Source of the DNA: Eremothecium cymbalariae DBVPG#7215
Taxonomy: Eukaryota > Ascomycota > Saccharomycetes > Saccharomycetales > Saccharomycetaceae
Length of the DNA: 64,000 bases
Direction: 5' to 3'
NCBI RefSeq assembly: GCF_000235365.1
Contig: NC_016452.1
Location: forward strand, 186,001 to 250,000
The position numbers and the translations under genes were made by a program. Under the pieces are notes generated by a model. It worked only from the letters and a program-made list of their open reading frames with translations. It was not told the origin of the DNA and did not search any database. Of this stretch, positions 1 to 10,431 are shown piece by piece (within the stretch, counting starts at the first letter, position 1; every line of letters begins with the position of its first letter).

Positions 1-1
1 G

Positions 2-1348
2 GTGACAACTTCCAATGGAGCCTCAAAGGAGCATAAGGTGATATCGAAATCAAATCAAACAAAATTGCCAGACATATCGAACTTGGCTAACTTTGAGCCT
101 GAAGAAAGTTCGCAGACTGCAGGTAAATCTAGTAGTGATTCCAACCAGCAGAAAAAGGGCAATGAATCGTTTATAGTTGATTCAGATGAAAAGCTTATAC
201 TAGCTCATGACTTTTTTAACCTTGATAACTTCAGCGAATCTTTTAATGGTAACATAACCAGTTCGTTGATTCTATCTACAAAGGACACAGAGACCCAAAG
301 GATTATTAGGGTTTACTCAATTATGTATCCAGAACATTATGAAGAATATAAGATAGATTTTGCAAGCTACAGCAAGCAGTATTACAATTCGATAGTGGAG
401 ATTGGTAAATTTATAGAGTACGCGGTCATGCTATATATGCCACAACCTTTTTATGATCAAGGGACAAAAATTGTGCGAAGCCTTAATGAAGCCTTTGATA
501 CTATGAATCAGGAGTTGTTTATAGAAACCGTTGAAGAGTATAACAAGGTGATTACGTCAATACCTAGAAGCTCTATTATAACTCGGCTTCGTTCTTTGAA
601 GAGTATACCCCGCTCATTTATCCATGATTTTCTCCAGATTGCATACTCCAGGTGCATTTTGCCCAATGTCAACGGCCTGAAGGAGTACCAAGGTTTCAGT
701 AACTTTGTATACGGCGAACTTCTGCCGAGCTTTCTGTCCACTGCATTTGATCAGTGTGGGTTGAAGTCAGAACATCTATTTATGGACCTAGGGTCAGGAG
801 TTGGTAACTGTGTTGTGCAAGCCTCATTGGAGTACGGTTGTAAATTAAGTTTTGGATGTGAAATTATGCAGAATGCTAGCGAATTGGCGGAATTGCAGCT
901 TGAGGAACTTAGGAATCGTTGTGCCTTATGGGGCATACGAGTAAGACCAATTGAATTTTGTCTACGCAAAAGCTTTGTTGATAACCATCGTGTGAATGAG
1001 TTGCTACCTCAATGCGATATTATCCTGATTAATAACTTTATATTCGATGCCAAGCTAAACCAGATGGTGGAAAGGCTTATTCAGAGACTAAAACCCGGTT
1101 GTAAACTTATTACCCTGAGGAATTTGAGACCCTCAGGCTATACGATTAACTTTTATGATGTTGAAAATATTCTGAATAGATTGAAAGTACAAAAATTCGT
1201 CCTTCCAGATGATAGCGTATCCTGGACCTACAAAGGTGGAGGTGAATATTATATTTCCACTGTTGAATCAGACATTGATGACTCCGTCTTTCATTCCTAC
1301 GCAAAGGGTAGGGTCAGAAGTAATAAAACGATAAAATACACACGCTAG
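2..1348 (+). CDS. DOT1: DOT1, histone H3-lysine-79 methyltransferase (5' end outside window)
   Basis: Nucleosomal histone H3 K79 methyltransferase acting in telomeric silencing and the meiotic and DNA-damage checkpoints. 448 residues are visible. The frame is open to the left edge and begins with GTG, so the true ATG and part of the N-terminal region lie upstream. The C-terminal half has the class I S-adenosylmethionine fold: MDLGSGVGN at about visible residue 261, the acidic strand-end GCEIM, and NNFIF, typical of the DOT1 catalytic core. The visible N-terminus is Ser/Lys/Asn-rich and low in complexity, as in other fungal Dot1 proteins. It converges on the adenine phosphoribosyltransferase gene, the same neighbour as DOT1-APT2 in S. 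cerevisiae. Family assignment is very secure; the start is not visible. Confidence 0.96.
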   Translation: MTTSNGASKEHKVISKSNQTKLPDISNLANFEPEESSQTAGKSSSDSNQQKKGNESFIVDSDEKLILAHDFFNLDNFSESFNGNITSSLILSTKDTETQRIIRVYSIMYPEHYEEYKIDFASYSKQYYNSIVEIGKFIEYAVMLYMPQPFYDQGTKIVRSLNEAFDTMNQELFIETVEEYNKVITSIPRSSIITRLRSLKSIPRSFIHDFLQIAYSRCILPNVNGLKEYQGFSNFVYGELLPSFLSTAFDQCGLKSEHLFMDLGSGVGNCVVQASLEYGCKLSFGCEIMQNASELAELQLEELRNRCALWGIRVRPIEFCLRKSFVDNHRVNELLPQCDIILINNFIFDAKLNQMVERLIQRLKPGCKLITLRNLRPSGYTINFYDVENILNRLKVQKFVLPDDSVSWTYKGGGEYYISTVESDIDDSVFHSYAKGRVRSNKTIKYTR

Positions 1349-1582
1349 GAAGGCGGGAACCAACTCGAGCTCCTTCCATAATTAAACATCTATAAAATAT
1401 GACTAACTGCAGTTGAAAAAAAACATATAAGTACTTACTTCAATATATTCATCCATATGTTTTGTTTCTCAGATCTTAGAATTGGTAAACTTTCATAGCT
1501 TTACTGTAAAAATGGTAGGGGCAGATCTAAAATCACCCAAGCAAATAATTACTAAACGAACTTTGAAAATTCTAAATTGAAA

Positions 1583-2146
1583 CTATTTTCTCAAACCCTC
1601 TTGTTGGCCACTCAATAAGGTGAACACAGGAGCTTGCAATTTATCTCTACCCTTCAAGAAACTTAATTCCATCACAAATGCAAATTCCAAAATTTTAGCC
1701 TTTGATTGCAAAACTAAATCACCTGCTGCTGCTGCAGAACCGCCCGTAGCAATAATATCATCAATAATCACAACATTAGAACCTTCTGGAATAGCATCCA
1801 CTTGAAGTTCAAACACATCGTCACTATACTCTTTGGTATATTTCGCTTGCATAACTGAACCTGGAAGCTTTCCTGCCTTACGCACGGGCACAAAACCAGC
1901 ACCAATTGCCAGGGCCAACGTCGGACCGAATAAAAATCCACGAGATTCTAAACCAACAATATAATCAATCTTAACATCTGGGAAAGCAGAAATTAAGTGT
2001 AGTTTAAAAGCTTCAATCAATTTATGGAATAATTGTGGCGATCTAAAAATTGGCAAAAAATCCTCAAACAAAACTCCTTCTTTTGGAAAGTTAGGGTATT
2101 GGTGCAAAGCAGCCCTCAATTCAAGAGCATATTCTTCAATCGACAT
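1583..2146 (-). CDS. APT1: Adenine phosphoribosyltransferase
   Basis: Converts adenine and PRPP to AMP in purine salvage in the cytosol. 187 residues, the same length as yeast Apt1. The PRPP-binding signature VVIIDDIIATGGS lies at about residues 124-136, and YIVGLESRGFLFGP (about 62-75) is the other conserved active-site segment. The ATG at 2146 follows an AT-rich leader and gives the expected length. S. cerevisiae has two copies, APT1 next to NSE5 and APT2 next to DOT1. Here a single gene sits between DOT1 and NSE5, which fits the unduplicated ancestral locus. The symbol APT1 stands for the common orthologue of both. Confidence 0.96.
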   Translation of the reverse strand: MSIEEYALELRAALHQYPNFPKEGVLFEDFLPIFRSPQLFHKLIEAFKLHLISAFPDVKIDYIVGLESRGFLFGPTLALAIGAGFVPVRKAGKLPGSVMQAKYTKEYSDDVFELQVDAIPEGSNVVIIDDIIATGGSAAAAGDLVLQSKAKILEFAFVMELSFLKGRDKLQAPVFTLLSGQQEGLRK

Positions 2147-2426
2147 CTTTTACTATTATTTAGCTAATGGATAAACCTACAAAGCAACCTAGTTCCAATT
2201 AATTTAGGATAACTTCTTTGTGCATGAGATATATCATGCAAATAAATTTCAATATTTCCTCATTGATTATATAATCACGCATTATATCATAATGTACGAT
2301 GATACCGTTTTCTAAAATAAATTCAATATCATTCAATTGTAACACAAATACTGGTTAAGATATATCAAGATAAAGACTGGAAGACGGTTTCCTACCCCTG
2401 GGGCTCCAATCTTCGTTATTAATTAA

Positions 2427-4007
2427 ATGGCTGCTAGCAGTCACCATTATGTTGTTGGGTCTAATGATGCAGGGCTGCCGCATTATTTCGTGGAACTGAA
2501 TGAACAATGTCTCAAGGAATTTGAACAATACAACTCCTTGTGTTCAGTTGATGAGTACGAGCAACTTCTTTATTTGCTTGAGAATAAGTTTTTATCAGGG
2601 CAAGTACCAATTCCCCCTAGTGATGTGATTGTTGTGCTTTTAACGCTTGCTACTGCATCTTCTCATTATAAGGATCATCTTATTAGGGGAAACGATCCGT
2701 ACAATGTTGGAAGAACAGACATTGCCCACCGTTGCATGCGATTCCTAAATGAGCTTTTGCGTACAGTACACGTTTTCGAACTACATAAGTATGAATTATT
2801 CGAGCTTGAGCTGCTGCGGTGCCAGCTTTTTACGTTCCTTGATAGCATCGACCCGAAACAATCAACTTCTACTATATCTAAGAGAGTCCGAACTCGCACT
2901 AACAACCAAGTTTCTGATATTCCATTTATTGCTGAAGAACTACCACAAAGTTTAGGCTCCCCGGAAACGGTGAACTATAAATATATCAGTGCTCTGGAAA
3001 CAAAAAAAGCGGTTTTCCATAATCCTTTAATTACGCGTGTTCTCTCACAGAGTGGTAGTTTCTGGAACTCCGTTGCTTGGGCTCTTTCATCTTCAGTTGA
3101 CGATGACCCTGTGAAGCACTACTGTGGTGAAGTATGGCTGCCGATTATTATGTTTATATTTGAACTGTATGAATTGCGGCACGAATACTACAAGCTCCAT
3201 GAGCTTGGTGGTACAGATCGTTTGGGCTTTACCCAGAAGTTCATTCGCAGTCCCCTGGTGTCTTTGTTCAAGTCTTTAAGCAGCAGTAATATTCATATTG
3301 CTCTTTGTGACCACTTGTTTGTTAACTGTGGTAAGGGGGTTGGTAGTGGGATAGCTAGACCAGTTTACCACTCTGAACTTAACCTTTCTGCAACTTACCT
3401 GCCTATATGCAAACCTTCTACAAGTTTTAAATGGTATAAATCCATGAAGCTTAGACGGCGTATACTTGGAGCTTATTATAGAGTTCTAGCTGACATCCCA
3501 AGTAGCCAAAGAATAAAGTCTTTCTCTGAGGACCAAAGTATCAAATATATGTCTAGGATACTTCTACAAATAGATAAATTGAGTATGTTTGAATCCTTCT
3601 TTTTGACTGATGAAATTAGCGCAACAATGCACTATTTACCGTTGCTTGCAGAACATACGGTTGTTCAATTATGGGAAGATTGTAATAAGACAATTGAGCC
3701 CACCCTAGTGGATAATTTGAAGAACTTGGACGCACTCATTGACAATTTTGAAGATTTACTCGAAGGTGAGCCGAAAGTTTGTGTTAACGATTTAGGTCTT
3801 CTCAAAACAACAGGCTATATATATACTTGTACGTTGGTACTGCTGAAATGCGCGTTGTTTCTCCATGGTAAAAGGCTGAAAGCTTCAAGGTTGAGGAGTG
3901 TTATACAGAGATTTATTAAAATGGAATCAGAGTCGATTTCAGCCACAAAAAGGGATGAGACTTATCCAATCCTCACACCTTATCTAAAAACTATGTTTGA
4001 ATTATAA
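2427..4007 (+). CDS. NSE5: Smc5-Smc6 complex subunit Nse5
   Basis: Non-SMC element 5 of the Smc5/6 complex, which with Nse6 controls loading and ATPase activity of the complex and its Mms21 SUMO ligase in recombination repair. 526 residues, mostly alpha-helical with no obvious catalytic motif. Recognition rests on HYFVELNEQCLKEFEQYNSLC-like N-terminal similarity, the conserved NDPYN segment at about residue 89, and ELLRCQLF at about residue 128. Position next to APT1 matches S. cerevisiae. Nse5 diverges quickly, so synteny is an important part of the assignment. It is transcribed divergently from APT1 across about 280 bp of AT-rich DNA. Confidence 0.9.
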   Translation: MAASSHHYVVGSNDAGLPHYFVELNEQCLKEFEQYNSLCSVDEYEQLLYLLENKFLSGQVPIPPSDVIVVLLTLATASSHYKDHLIRGNDPYNVGRTDIAHRCMRFLNELLRTVHVFELHKYELFELELLRCQLFTFLDSIDPKQSTSTISKRVRTRTNNQVSDIPFIAEELPQSLGSPETVNYKYISALETKKAVFHNPLITRVLSQSGSFWNSVAWALSSSVDDDPVKHYCGEVWLPIIMFIFELYELRHEYYKLHELGGTDRLGFTQKFIRSPLVSLFKSLSSSNIHIALCDHLFVNCGKGVGSGIARPVYHSELNLSATYLPICKPSTSFKWYKSMKLRRRILGAYYRVLADIPSSQRIKSFSEDQSIKYMSRILLQIDKLSMFESFFLTDEISATMHYLPLLAEHTVVQLWEDCNKTIEPTLVDNLKNLDALIDNFEDLLEGEPKVCVNDLGLLKTTGYIYTCTLVLLKCALFLHGKRLKASRLRSVIQRFIKMESESISATKRDETYPILTPYLKTMFEL

Positions 4008-4067
4008 ATTCAGTAATTTTATTTGTACTAAAACACCTAATGATTAATGTAAGTTCACTTTTTTGTT

Positions 4068-7000
4068 TTATTTCTTATCCTTCACTCCTTTGACATGTAC
4101 AAGGAAATTCATTACTTTCTTTACAGCAACTACCTGCCATGGAATATAGTTATCTTTTCCTTTAGATATACAAAACCAAGAATTCAAACTTGCCAGATCT
4201 CTAAATTGATGTAGAATGATTTTCAAAAGTTTTGTACTATCTGAATGCGGGCAATTTAATAAATTCACCTCAAATTTGTTCATAGTCTCGTCTATAGGAG
4301 ATGGTTTGAATCTCACGAGGGCACCACTTTTAATTGCACATCTATGTTGAGAATTGGCTAACTGCAGTGGGCTCTTAAATATAATACCATGCAGCTCTTC
4401 ATCAATATTCACGATCTCATAGTCATCCAAACGGTTTGGTTGAAGTTTTCTGAAATTCTTCTTATCGCGCATTAAAGGCTTGAAAGAAGGATAGAATTTG
4501 TCCTCGTCAAATAGGGATACCTTAGTATTATCACCTACGCAGACGACTGCAAGATGGAGATTTCTGGTAGTGACTGAAAGGCGTCTCCAATGCATTAGTT
4601 CATCATCAGGTAAAACACTATCCATTCTGGTTAAGATTAAACATATTCTACCGTATTTTCTGGATGCTAGCCCAACGGTTATTTTCCACATCTCATTGCA
4701 AGCGTTCTCAAAACGAGTCTTTGAATTGCCCAGATACCACGCTTTTACCATGTTTTCTGTTCCTTTTGAATCTGACCATGCGGCAGACAACCATTCCCTG
4801 TCAATACTTCTAATGTAAGCCAAATGAATGTATGAATCGTAATGAATAAGTTGGTTTTGACTTCCAGCAGATGTTCTGAATTCTACCTTTTCAGGGAAGT
4901 TATCAGCAATGGAAGTGAATTTGACTGTCTTAGGTGGTAAAGAATTGTATATGCTGCAGCACAACTCATAATAACTAGTAATTGAAACCAATGGATCCTT
5001 TACAAAGTCTATAGGTATCAATTTAAGCAATAGCTCAACATCCGGTAATCGGGATTTTACTTCATTCTTAATCAATTGAAATTTTGAAGTCATATTTATT
5101 GTATCTTCAAGACTTGACCCTATAACGGGAAAAAATATCATCAAAGGCACATTCTTCAGATTTATCATATTGGTAGAGCAATACGATACAATTTGAGCTG
5201 ATAGCAATAACAACGTATCTATATTGAAGTTATTGAGAGTAATCAGCCCATTATGTTCATCGTTATTTAGCTTCACTAACTCGCAAAATCCAAGTTCTTG
5301 ACCAGAATATATCTGGGCCAATTCAGAGAGAAAGGACTTTCGAGCACTTGTAACAGCAGTTGACAAAAATAATGCCCTGAAATTTTTCATACCTCTACTA
5401 GGCTTCAAAGCTAAAAATGGAGTGAATGGCTCGGCATCACTCTTTAATTTAATAGCTTCATCATTTTTTTTGACGTAAACTGAAGGTTGTTTTAGATAAA
5501 ACATTTCATCAATTATTTCATTCCCATGAAGTCTCTGGAATTGGTTGAAAACAGATTTTAAAGTATCTTTCACCACCCCATCTTGACAATGTTTCACATC
5601 GCGGTACAATGGGTTACTGACACCAAAGTCGCCTAACAAGCACTGATCAAATATGAGTTGATCACACAAGATTTCCAAAAAGTCTTCCAGTCCATCGTCC
5701 ACTTTAACAGAAGGAGTTGTTGACAGGAAAACATCAGGTATAGAAAATAGCGGCATATGACGCAAAAGGTATGGTAGACTATTAGAAGATTCCCTAGGAT
5801 CTTTACTTATTAGTGAGTAATCACCTACTGCAGATATTATAGTAGAATCAGTCGCATTTTCTTGCTTTAAATCCTTATAAGGGATTCTAGTTGTTATTTT
5901 TTCATCTGCACAAACAGTAGGTGTAGGTTCAAAATAGTTTCCCGTTTCTGGATTTTGTGATTCTGAGTCAATGTTTACACCATTAGCTAATGGTGGCTTT
6001 AGTATAGATGAAATCCCCAATCTATTAGGACTATCTTCTCTGTTTATTTCTGGTGACTTCCATATCTGATCCAGTTGACTTTCTCTAGATGGAAGTTTAT
6101 CAATGTCAATAACATCCGAGTTTTGATAGCTAGGAATTAAATAATCGTCTTTTGTAGTATCAGAGGGTAAAAACTCATTCATAGGACGAGGTGGAATATC
6201 ATAAGAAAGAACTGGAATGTTAGGCTCCATCGACCTAATTTCATGCATATTATTTGGTTGTAAATCGTCGAAGTCATCACCACTCAATTCGCTATCATCT
6301 TCTTCGGAACTGGAAATGTTAGTGGTGCTAACTTCAAACTTTAATGGCTCTTCAATTTCGTTTGGATCAAACGAAAACTTACCACCATTTTTATACTTGT
6401 TATCCACATTAGATTCAATTATAGGATTAAAGTTCAATGGTGCAAAGACACTCTTGCGGCGATCTTTGGGGGTTTCAATGGGCAATGGAGCACCAGGATC
6501 CATATAAAGCGGGGTATTTGGTAGAGTTATTTGATCTAACGGGATGTCAAGGTATTTTCTCTTGAGCGGAGTCTGCTGAATGGTTTCATAACACATTGAG
6601 GATCTTGAAGGGGTTATTTTATTATCTGAATCACTCTCGACTTCAGCTATATCAAACATCTCATCAGTTATGTCCTTGATCTCCTTTTTCCCGTTACTAT
6701 TCCCACTTTCTTCTCCAAATAAATCTCCTTCGTCATCTTCTTCTCCGAACAAATCTTTATCAAAGCTCATCTCTATATCCTCATCAACAGCCTTCTGTAC
6801 AGGTTGTACTAGATCAGGTTGTTGCGATTCAGTGTTCAGACTTCCATTTTCATCGTTCGAACTTTTCCTGTCATTCCAAAGGTCATTTTGAGACTTCACT
6901 GATGATGGACAAATTATCATGTCGTCCATCATAGAAGCTATATTCTCATTTACGTTTGGTGTAGTCATAAATCCATTGCTAAATGTATCATTAGAAAAAG

Positions 7001-8147
7001 GTGGCCCTGTTCTTGAGGAGTCCTGTAACTTGTTTGGAGTTAACTTGTTTTTGAACGAAGAAGTAACATTATTACCACCGCTACTATTAGGTTGTTTCGT
7101 GAACGTTTGGAACTGATCGATGAATCCACCACCCGTGCTCATAGGATTATTTCCAGTGGCTGTATTTGCATTCACAGATGACCCGGGGATACGATAAGCC
7201 GATGTTAGCTTCAGTTGAATGAAGTCGTCGATAATATCAAAAGATTCCTGGAGGTTAACATCAACTGGGGTCTTGTTTCTAGAGTAGTTGACACTATCAG
7301 CGGGGCTCTGTGTAAAGCAAAGTTCCATAGGCCATATAACAGGTTTTGATGTTTGTGCCTCTTCCGAATACCTGGAAATAGTTGGCGTATATCCATTTAA
7401 GTGATTTAGGTTAGGAAGCAACTTCACCCACTTCACATCCGCCGCCTGAGTCAAGTCAATACCATGAGAAACCAGCAACGTAACAAGTAACAGATTGGAG
7501 TTTTTTGGAGGTGCTGCTAAACAGTTGTTGATATCACCGGACGGTAGGTAAGCACGAATCCCTGAAGGCGCAATATATAACGCCTTCTGAGAGAGTCTAG
7601 GAGAATTGAACGATTCAGGAGTCAGTTTCTGAAAATTCAAATCCTTAGTGCAAAACGAAACTGTCAGATCTCCATTTTCAAAAAGATGCGAATCAAAATG
7701 TATCATCTTGCTTGACTTGTCATTCTGCTGGAAAATACAAGAATTCCCAAACGGTATAAGCTTGTTTCTTGAATTTAAACACATATTAATATGTATCATT
7801 CTCCTTAATGCCTTCAAGAAGATAGCATAAGGTGTTGGCAAGTTGGGTTTCGAAAAATCCGGCGTAAAGTTCCCCTTCTTCTCCGAATTAGATGGCTCTG
7901 AAGCACCTTCCGCCCCTGGTACAGGTAGTTTATCATCATTAATACTGAAACACCACAGCTCTCGAGAGAACAATGCAACTAGAACCTTTGGATCCCTCTT
8001 CCTTAGCAACAGCTCCGACTGAATGCACCATTGGTCGTCCGATGTCCTGGGTACAAATTGTTGGTAGTTAATCCGAGCAACCTTTTCAACCCTATAATAA
8101 CTCGTAAGCACATCTTCCAGCCTGAAACTGGTATCCAGAATATCCAT
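4068..8147 (-). CDS. SSN2: Mediator kinase-module subunit Med13 (Ssn2/Srb9)
   Basis: Large scaffold of the Cdk8 (kinase) module of Mediator, which links the module to core Mediator and represses transcription. 1,359 residues against about 1,420 in S. cerevisiae. The N-terminus (VLTSYYRVEKVARINYQQF) is the Med13 N-terminal domain. The middle (about 330-760) is a long Ser/Asn/Asp/Glu-rich disordered linker with acidic runs such as DLFGEEDDEGDLFGEE and several S/T-P sites. The C-terminal part (about 950-1359) is the conserved PIWI/MID-like Med13 domain. The ATG at 8147 starts the family's usual N-terminus. It is divergent to the lipase gene, and both match the SSN2-YDR444W order in S. cerevisiae. 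Confidence 0.94.
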   Translation of the reverse strand: MDILDTSFRLEDVLTSYYRVEKVARINYQQFVPRTSDDQWCIQSELLLRKRDPKVLVALFSRELWCFSINDDKLPVPGAEGASEPSNSEKKGNFTPDFSKPNLPTPYAIFLKALRRMIHINMCLNSRNKLIPFGNSCIFQQNDKSSKMIHFDSHLFENGDLTVSFCTKDLNFQKLTPESFNSPRLSQKALYIAPSGIRAYLPSGDINNCLAAPPKNSNLLLVTLLVSHGIDLTQAADVKWVKLLPNLNHLNGYTPTISRYSEEAQTSKPVIWPMELCFTQSPADSVNYSRNKTPVDVNLQESFDIIDDFIQLKLTSAYRIPGSSVNANTATGNNPMSTGGGFIDQFQTFTKQPNSSGGNNVTSSFKNKLTPNKLQDSSRTGPPFSNDTFSNGFMTTPNVNENIASMMDDMIICPSSVKSQNDLWNDRKSSNDENGSLNTESQQPDLVQPVQKAVDEDIEMSFDKDLFGEEDDEGDLFGEESGNSNGKKEIKDITDEMFDIAEVESDSDNKITPSRSSMCYETIQQTPLKRKYLDIPLDQITLPNTPLYMDPGAPLPIETPKDRRKSVFAPLNFNPIIESNVDNKYKNGGKFSFDPNEIEEPLKFEVSTTNISSSEEDDSELSGDDFDDLQPNNMHEIRSMEPNIPVLSYDIPPRPMNEFLPSDTTKDDYLIPSYQNSDVIDIDKLPSRESQLDQIWKSPEINREDSPNRLGISSILKPPLANGVNIDSESQNPETGNYFEPTPTVCADEKITTRIPYKDLKQENATDSTIISAVGDYSLISKDPRESSNSLPYLLRHMPLFSIPDVFLSTTPSVKVDDGLEDFLEILCDQLIFDQCLLGDFGVSNPLYRDVKHCQDGVVKDTLKSVFNQFQRLHGNEIIDEMFYLKQPSVYVKKNDEAIKLKSDAEPFTPFLALKPSRGMKNFRALFLSTAVTSARKSFLSELAQIYSGQELGFCELVKLNNDEHNGLITLNNFNIDTLLLLSAQIVSYCSTNMINLKNVPLMIFFPVIGSSLEDTINMTSKFQLIKNEVKSRLPDVELLLKLIPIDFVKDPLVSITSYYELCCSIYNSLPPKTVKFTSIADNFPEKVEFRTSAGSQNQLIHYDSYIHLAYIRSIDREWLSAAWSDSKGTENMVKAWYLGNSKTRFENACNEMWKITVGLASRKYGRICLILTRMDSVLPDDELMHWRRLSVTTRNLHLAVVCVGDNTKVSLFDEDKFYPSFKPLMRDKKNFRKLQPNRLDDYEIVNIDEELHGIIFKSPLQLANSQHRCAIKSGALVRFKPSPIDETMNKFEVNLLNCPHSDSTKLLKIILHQFRDLASLNSWFCISKGKDNYIPWQVVAVKKVMNFLVHVKGVKDKK

Positions 8148-8373
8148 CTTTGGAAAAAGTAAATCCCCCAGACTAGCACTTTCCCGCCTTCTTATTAAAC
8201 CTATATGTTCCGCCTGCTTCTTCTGGTCAAGTAAAGAGGAAATCCACTTGTCTTACACTCAATGCGCTTCACAAGGGCGTTAATAATCTTTCATGTATAA
8301 GGAGGTAAGCTTCAACGTCAAAAATACGATCCTTACTGACATAAAATTCCGCAGTAAGGAAGAACTGGTTTGA

Positions 8374-10296
8374 ATGTTTGGCCTTAGAAAATATGTTGTA
8401 AATCAGAGTGATGTGGATCAGGCCAACGGGGGTACAATTCTATTCGATGATCAACAGGAGCTATTTTTGGGTGAATTGGTTAGGTATAAGATTAGCGTCA
8501 AAGCTTCAGAAGTCCGTACCGCACATGGCAATAATCATTTTACTGTAAGATTAAAAAATATTGAGTCGGCTCTTTTACGTCCTATCTATTTAACGGGGCC
8601 ACATTCATTATATGTTGATATTCGACCTAATAATTACGATGAATTAATTGAGTTTAAAGGGGATGATCTTCAGTATGTCGCAGATCTGAGGCCGGATGAA
8701 TCGTTCAATGGGGTGTTGAAGATGAATGGGGATGCAAGAGTTGGTGAATCGGATGTGTATGCCTGGACTATTGATGTATTATCACAGATGACAGTGATGG
8801 CTGCACAGACCGTGAGGTTTAGGATATGCATAGGAAACACAAAAGGTATTACTAAGTTTGCTATAAAAAGGCCGAGAGAAGAGATCGGAGAAGTTAAAGG
8901 CTTCACGGCTGAGATTCTGACTACTCCCAAGTTGTGGAATGCAAGTCCGCCTTTTCCTATGCAGCCGGCACATTTGGTGATTATCACTCATGGTATATTT
9001 TCAAATGTGGGCTGTGATATGTTGTATTTGCGGGATCAGCTCGATAAGGTTACACAAGGTTTTGAAGAGAGTGTTAACCCAAATCTAATTCTGAGAGGGT
9101 ACCATGGAAATGTGGCGAGGTCGCATAAGGGAATTGAATACCTGGGTCATAGGTTGGCGACTTACATTGTTGAGACAGTTGAAGAATTGAGGGCTAAGTA
9201 TAAAGTGGATAAAATTTCATTTATCGGTCACTCCCTTGGAGGAGTTGTCCAGGGAGCCGCCGTGCGGTACATATCTTTAGACAAGCCTGATTTTTTTAAC
9301 GTATCCAAGGGAGGTTTGCAGCCTGTTAACTTCATTGCTTTGGCTAGCCCTTTCCTTGGAGTAGTTGGTGATTTTCCGATGTATGCTACCCTTGCACTGG
9401 ATATTGGTGCGCTGGGGACAACGGGTAGAGATTTGAGTTTGAAGAGGGATGCAACTAAACTACATGCATTGATGAAATCCAGCAACGAAGATGCCAGGAA
9501 GGGCCCAGTCTTGGAGCTGATTCCTACTTCACCCACTAAGGAAGTATTCGAACTGTTTGTTAATCGAACAACTTACGCGAATGCATTAAATGACGGGATT
9601 GTCCCTCTCCGAACTTCAGCCCTCTTATACTTGGATTGGTATAGCTTAAATGAGGTGAACTCTATTAGTGAACGTCAAGGTAATGAAGAACTTGACCTTA
9701 GCTCAGCTAAGATGAATATCGGCACAACTGACTCAGTAGAGATTCCGGCGCAGCCTATTGGTAAAAGAAGTGGATTTCAGTGGCCATTTCGGAGAGGTAT
9801 TCTCAGAGATAAGAAAAAATGGTATAGACGCTCTCAAACCCGCACCCCAGGAAGAAGTGTTAGTTGGGACGATGACGATAACTTTACTCCTCCAACTAAG
9901 GCATCTGCGCTTGCCTCTGCAGCTAATATATTCGTTGCGGCGCTACCAACACAACAATATCTAAAAACTCCTAAAATTCGTACTGATGTTATATTCCATG
10001 ATAAGATCTATACCCCAGAAGAGCTTCCACCTCCATATTATCGGGATAGGGAAATATTTAAAAAATTCTTATATCCAAATGACAGGATTCATAGGGTCGA
10101 AGAACAGATTGCTAGGAACTGGCAAGAAACCATGACCTGGAGAAAAGTATTGGTAAATATTCAACCTGAATCACATAATAACATAATAGTTAGGAGAAGA
10201 TTTGTTAACTCACCTGGCTGGGTGGTCATTGATCATCTGGTCAAGGAACATTTCGACCCGATCCAACGTGATGGGAAGCAACTAAAATCACAATAG
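8374..10296 (+). CDS. ROG1-family lipase (YDR444W-like)
   Basis: Putative serine hydrolase of the DUF676/ROG1 family. Members act on acylglycerols, but the substrate of this subfamily is not established. 640 residues. An N-terminal beta-rich region (1-190) precedes an alpha/beta-hydrolase core: HLVIITHGIFSN at about 202 supplies the oxyanion strand, GHSLGG places the nucleophile at Ser287, and NDGIVPLRTSALLY at about 407 carries the conserved Asp segment. The C-terminal 150 residues, rich in Arg/Lys and Ser, precede a conserved YRDREIFKKFLYPNDRIHRVEEQIARNWQETM-type tail (quoted here only by its ends: YRDRE and EETM-like). Orthology to YDR444W rests on its place between SSN2 and ECM11/RPS17. 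Confidence 0.88.
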   Translation: MFGLRKYVVNQSDVDQANGGTILFDDQQELFLGELVRYKISVKASEVRTAHGNNHFTVRLKNIESALLRPIYLTGPHSLYVDIRPNNYDELIEFKGDDLQYVADLRPDESFNGVLKMNGDARVGESDVYAWTIDVLSQMTVMAAQTVRFRICIGNTKGITKFAIKRPREEIGEVKGFTAEILTTPKLWNASPPFPMQPAHLVIITHGIFSNVGCDMLYLRDQLDKVTQGFEESVNPNLILRGYHGNVARSHKGIEYLGHRLATYIVETVEELRAKYKVDKISFIGHSLGGVVQGAAVRYISLDKPDFFNVSKGGLQPVNFIALASPFLGVVGDFPMYATLALDIGALGTTGRDLSLKRDATKLHALMKSSNEDARKGPVLELIPTSPTKEVFELFVNRTTYANALNDGIVPLRTSALLYLDWYSLNEVNSISERQGNEELDLSSAKMNIGTTDSVEIPAQPIGKRSGFQWPFRRGILRDKKKWYRRSQTRTPGRSVSWDDDDNFTPPTKASALASAANIFVAALPTQQYLKTPKIRTDVIFHDKIYTPEELPPPYYRDREIFKKFLYPNDRIHRVEEQIARNWQETMTWRKVLVNIQPESHNNIIVRRRFVNSPGWVVIDHLVKEHFDPIQRDGKQLKSQ

Positions 10297-10350
10297 TGTT
10301 ATCAATATTTCGGTTATCCATTCTCTACGTGTTTTCTACTTTAATAAAAT

Positions 10351-10366
10351 ATGTATGTATGTATGT
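10351..10366. repeat. (ATGT)4 microsatellite
   Basis: Four tandem ATGT units in the short convergent spacer between the lipase gene and the D-lactate dehydrogenase gene. No further significance seen. Confidence 0.9.
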
Positions 10367-10431
10367 TTATGAGTAAGGTCATCTTATATGAAGGAAATGA
10401 TCATAAATAATTTTTTTCATATAAATGCTAA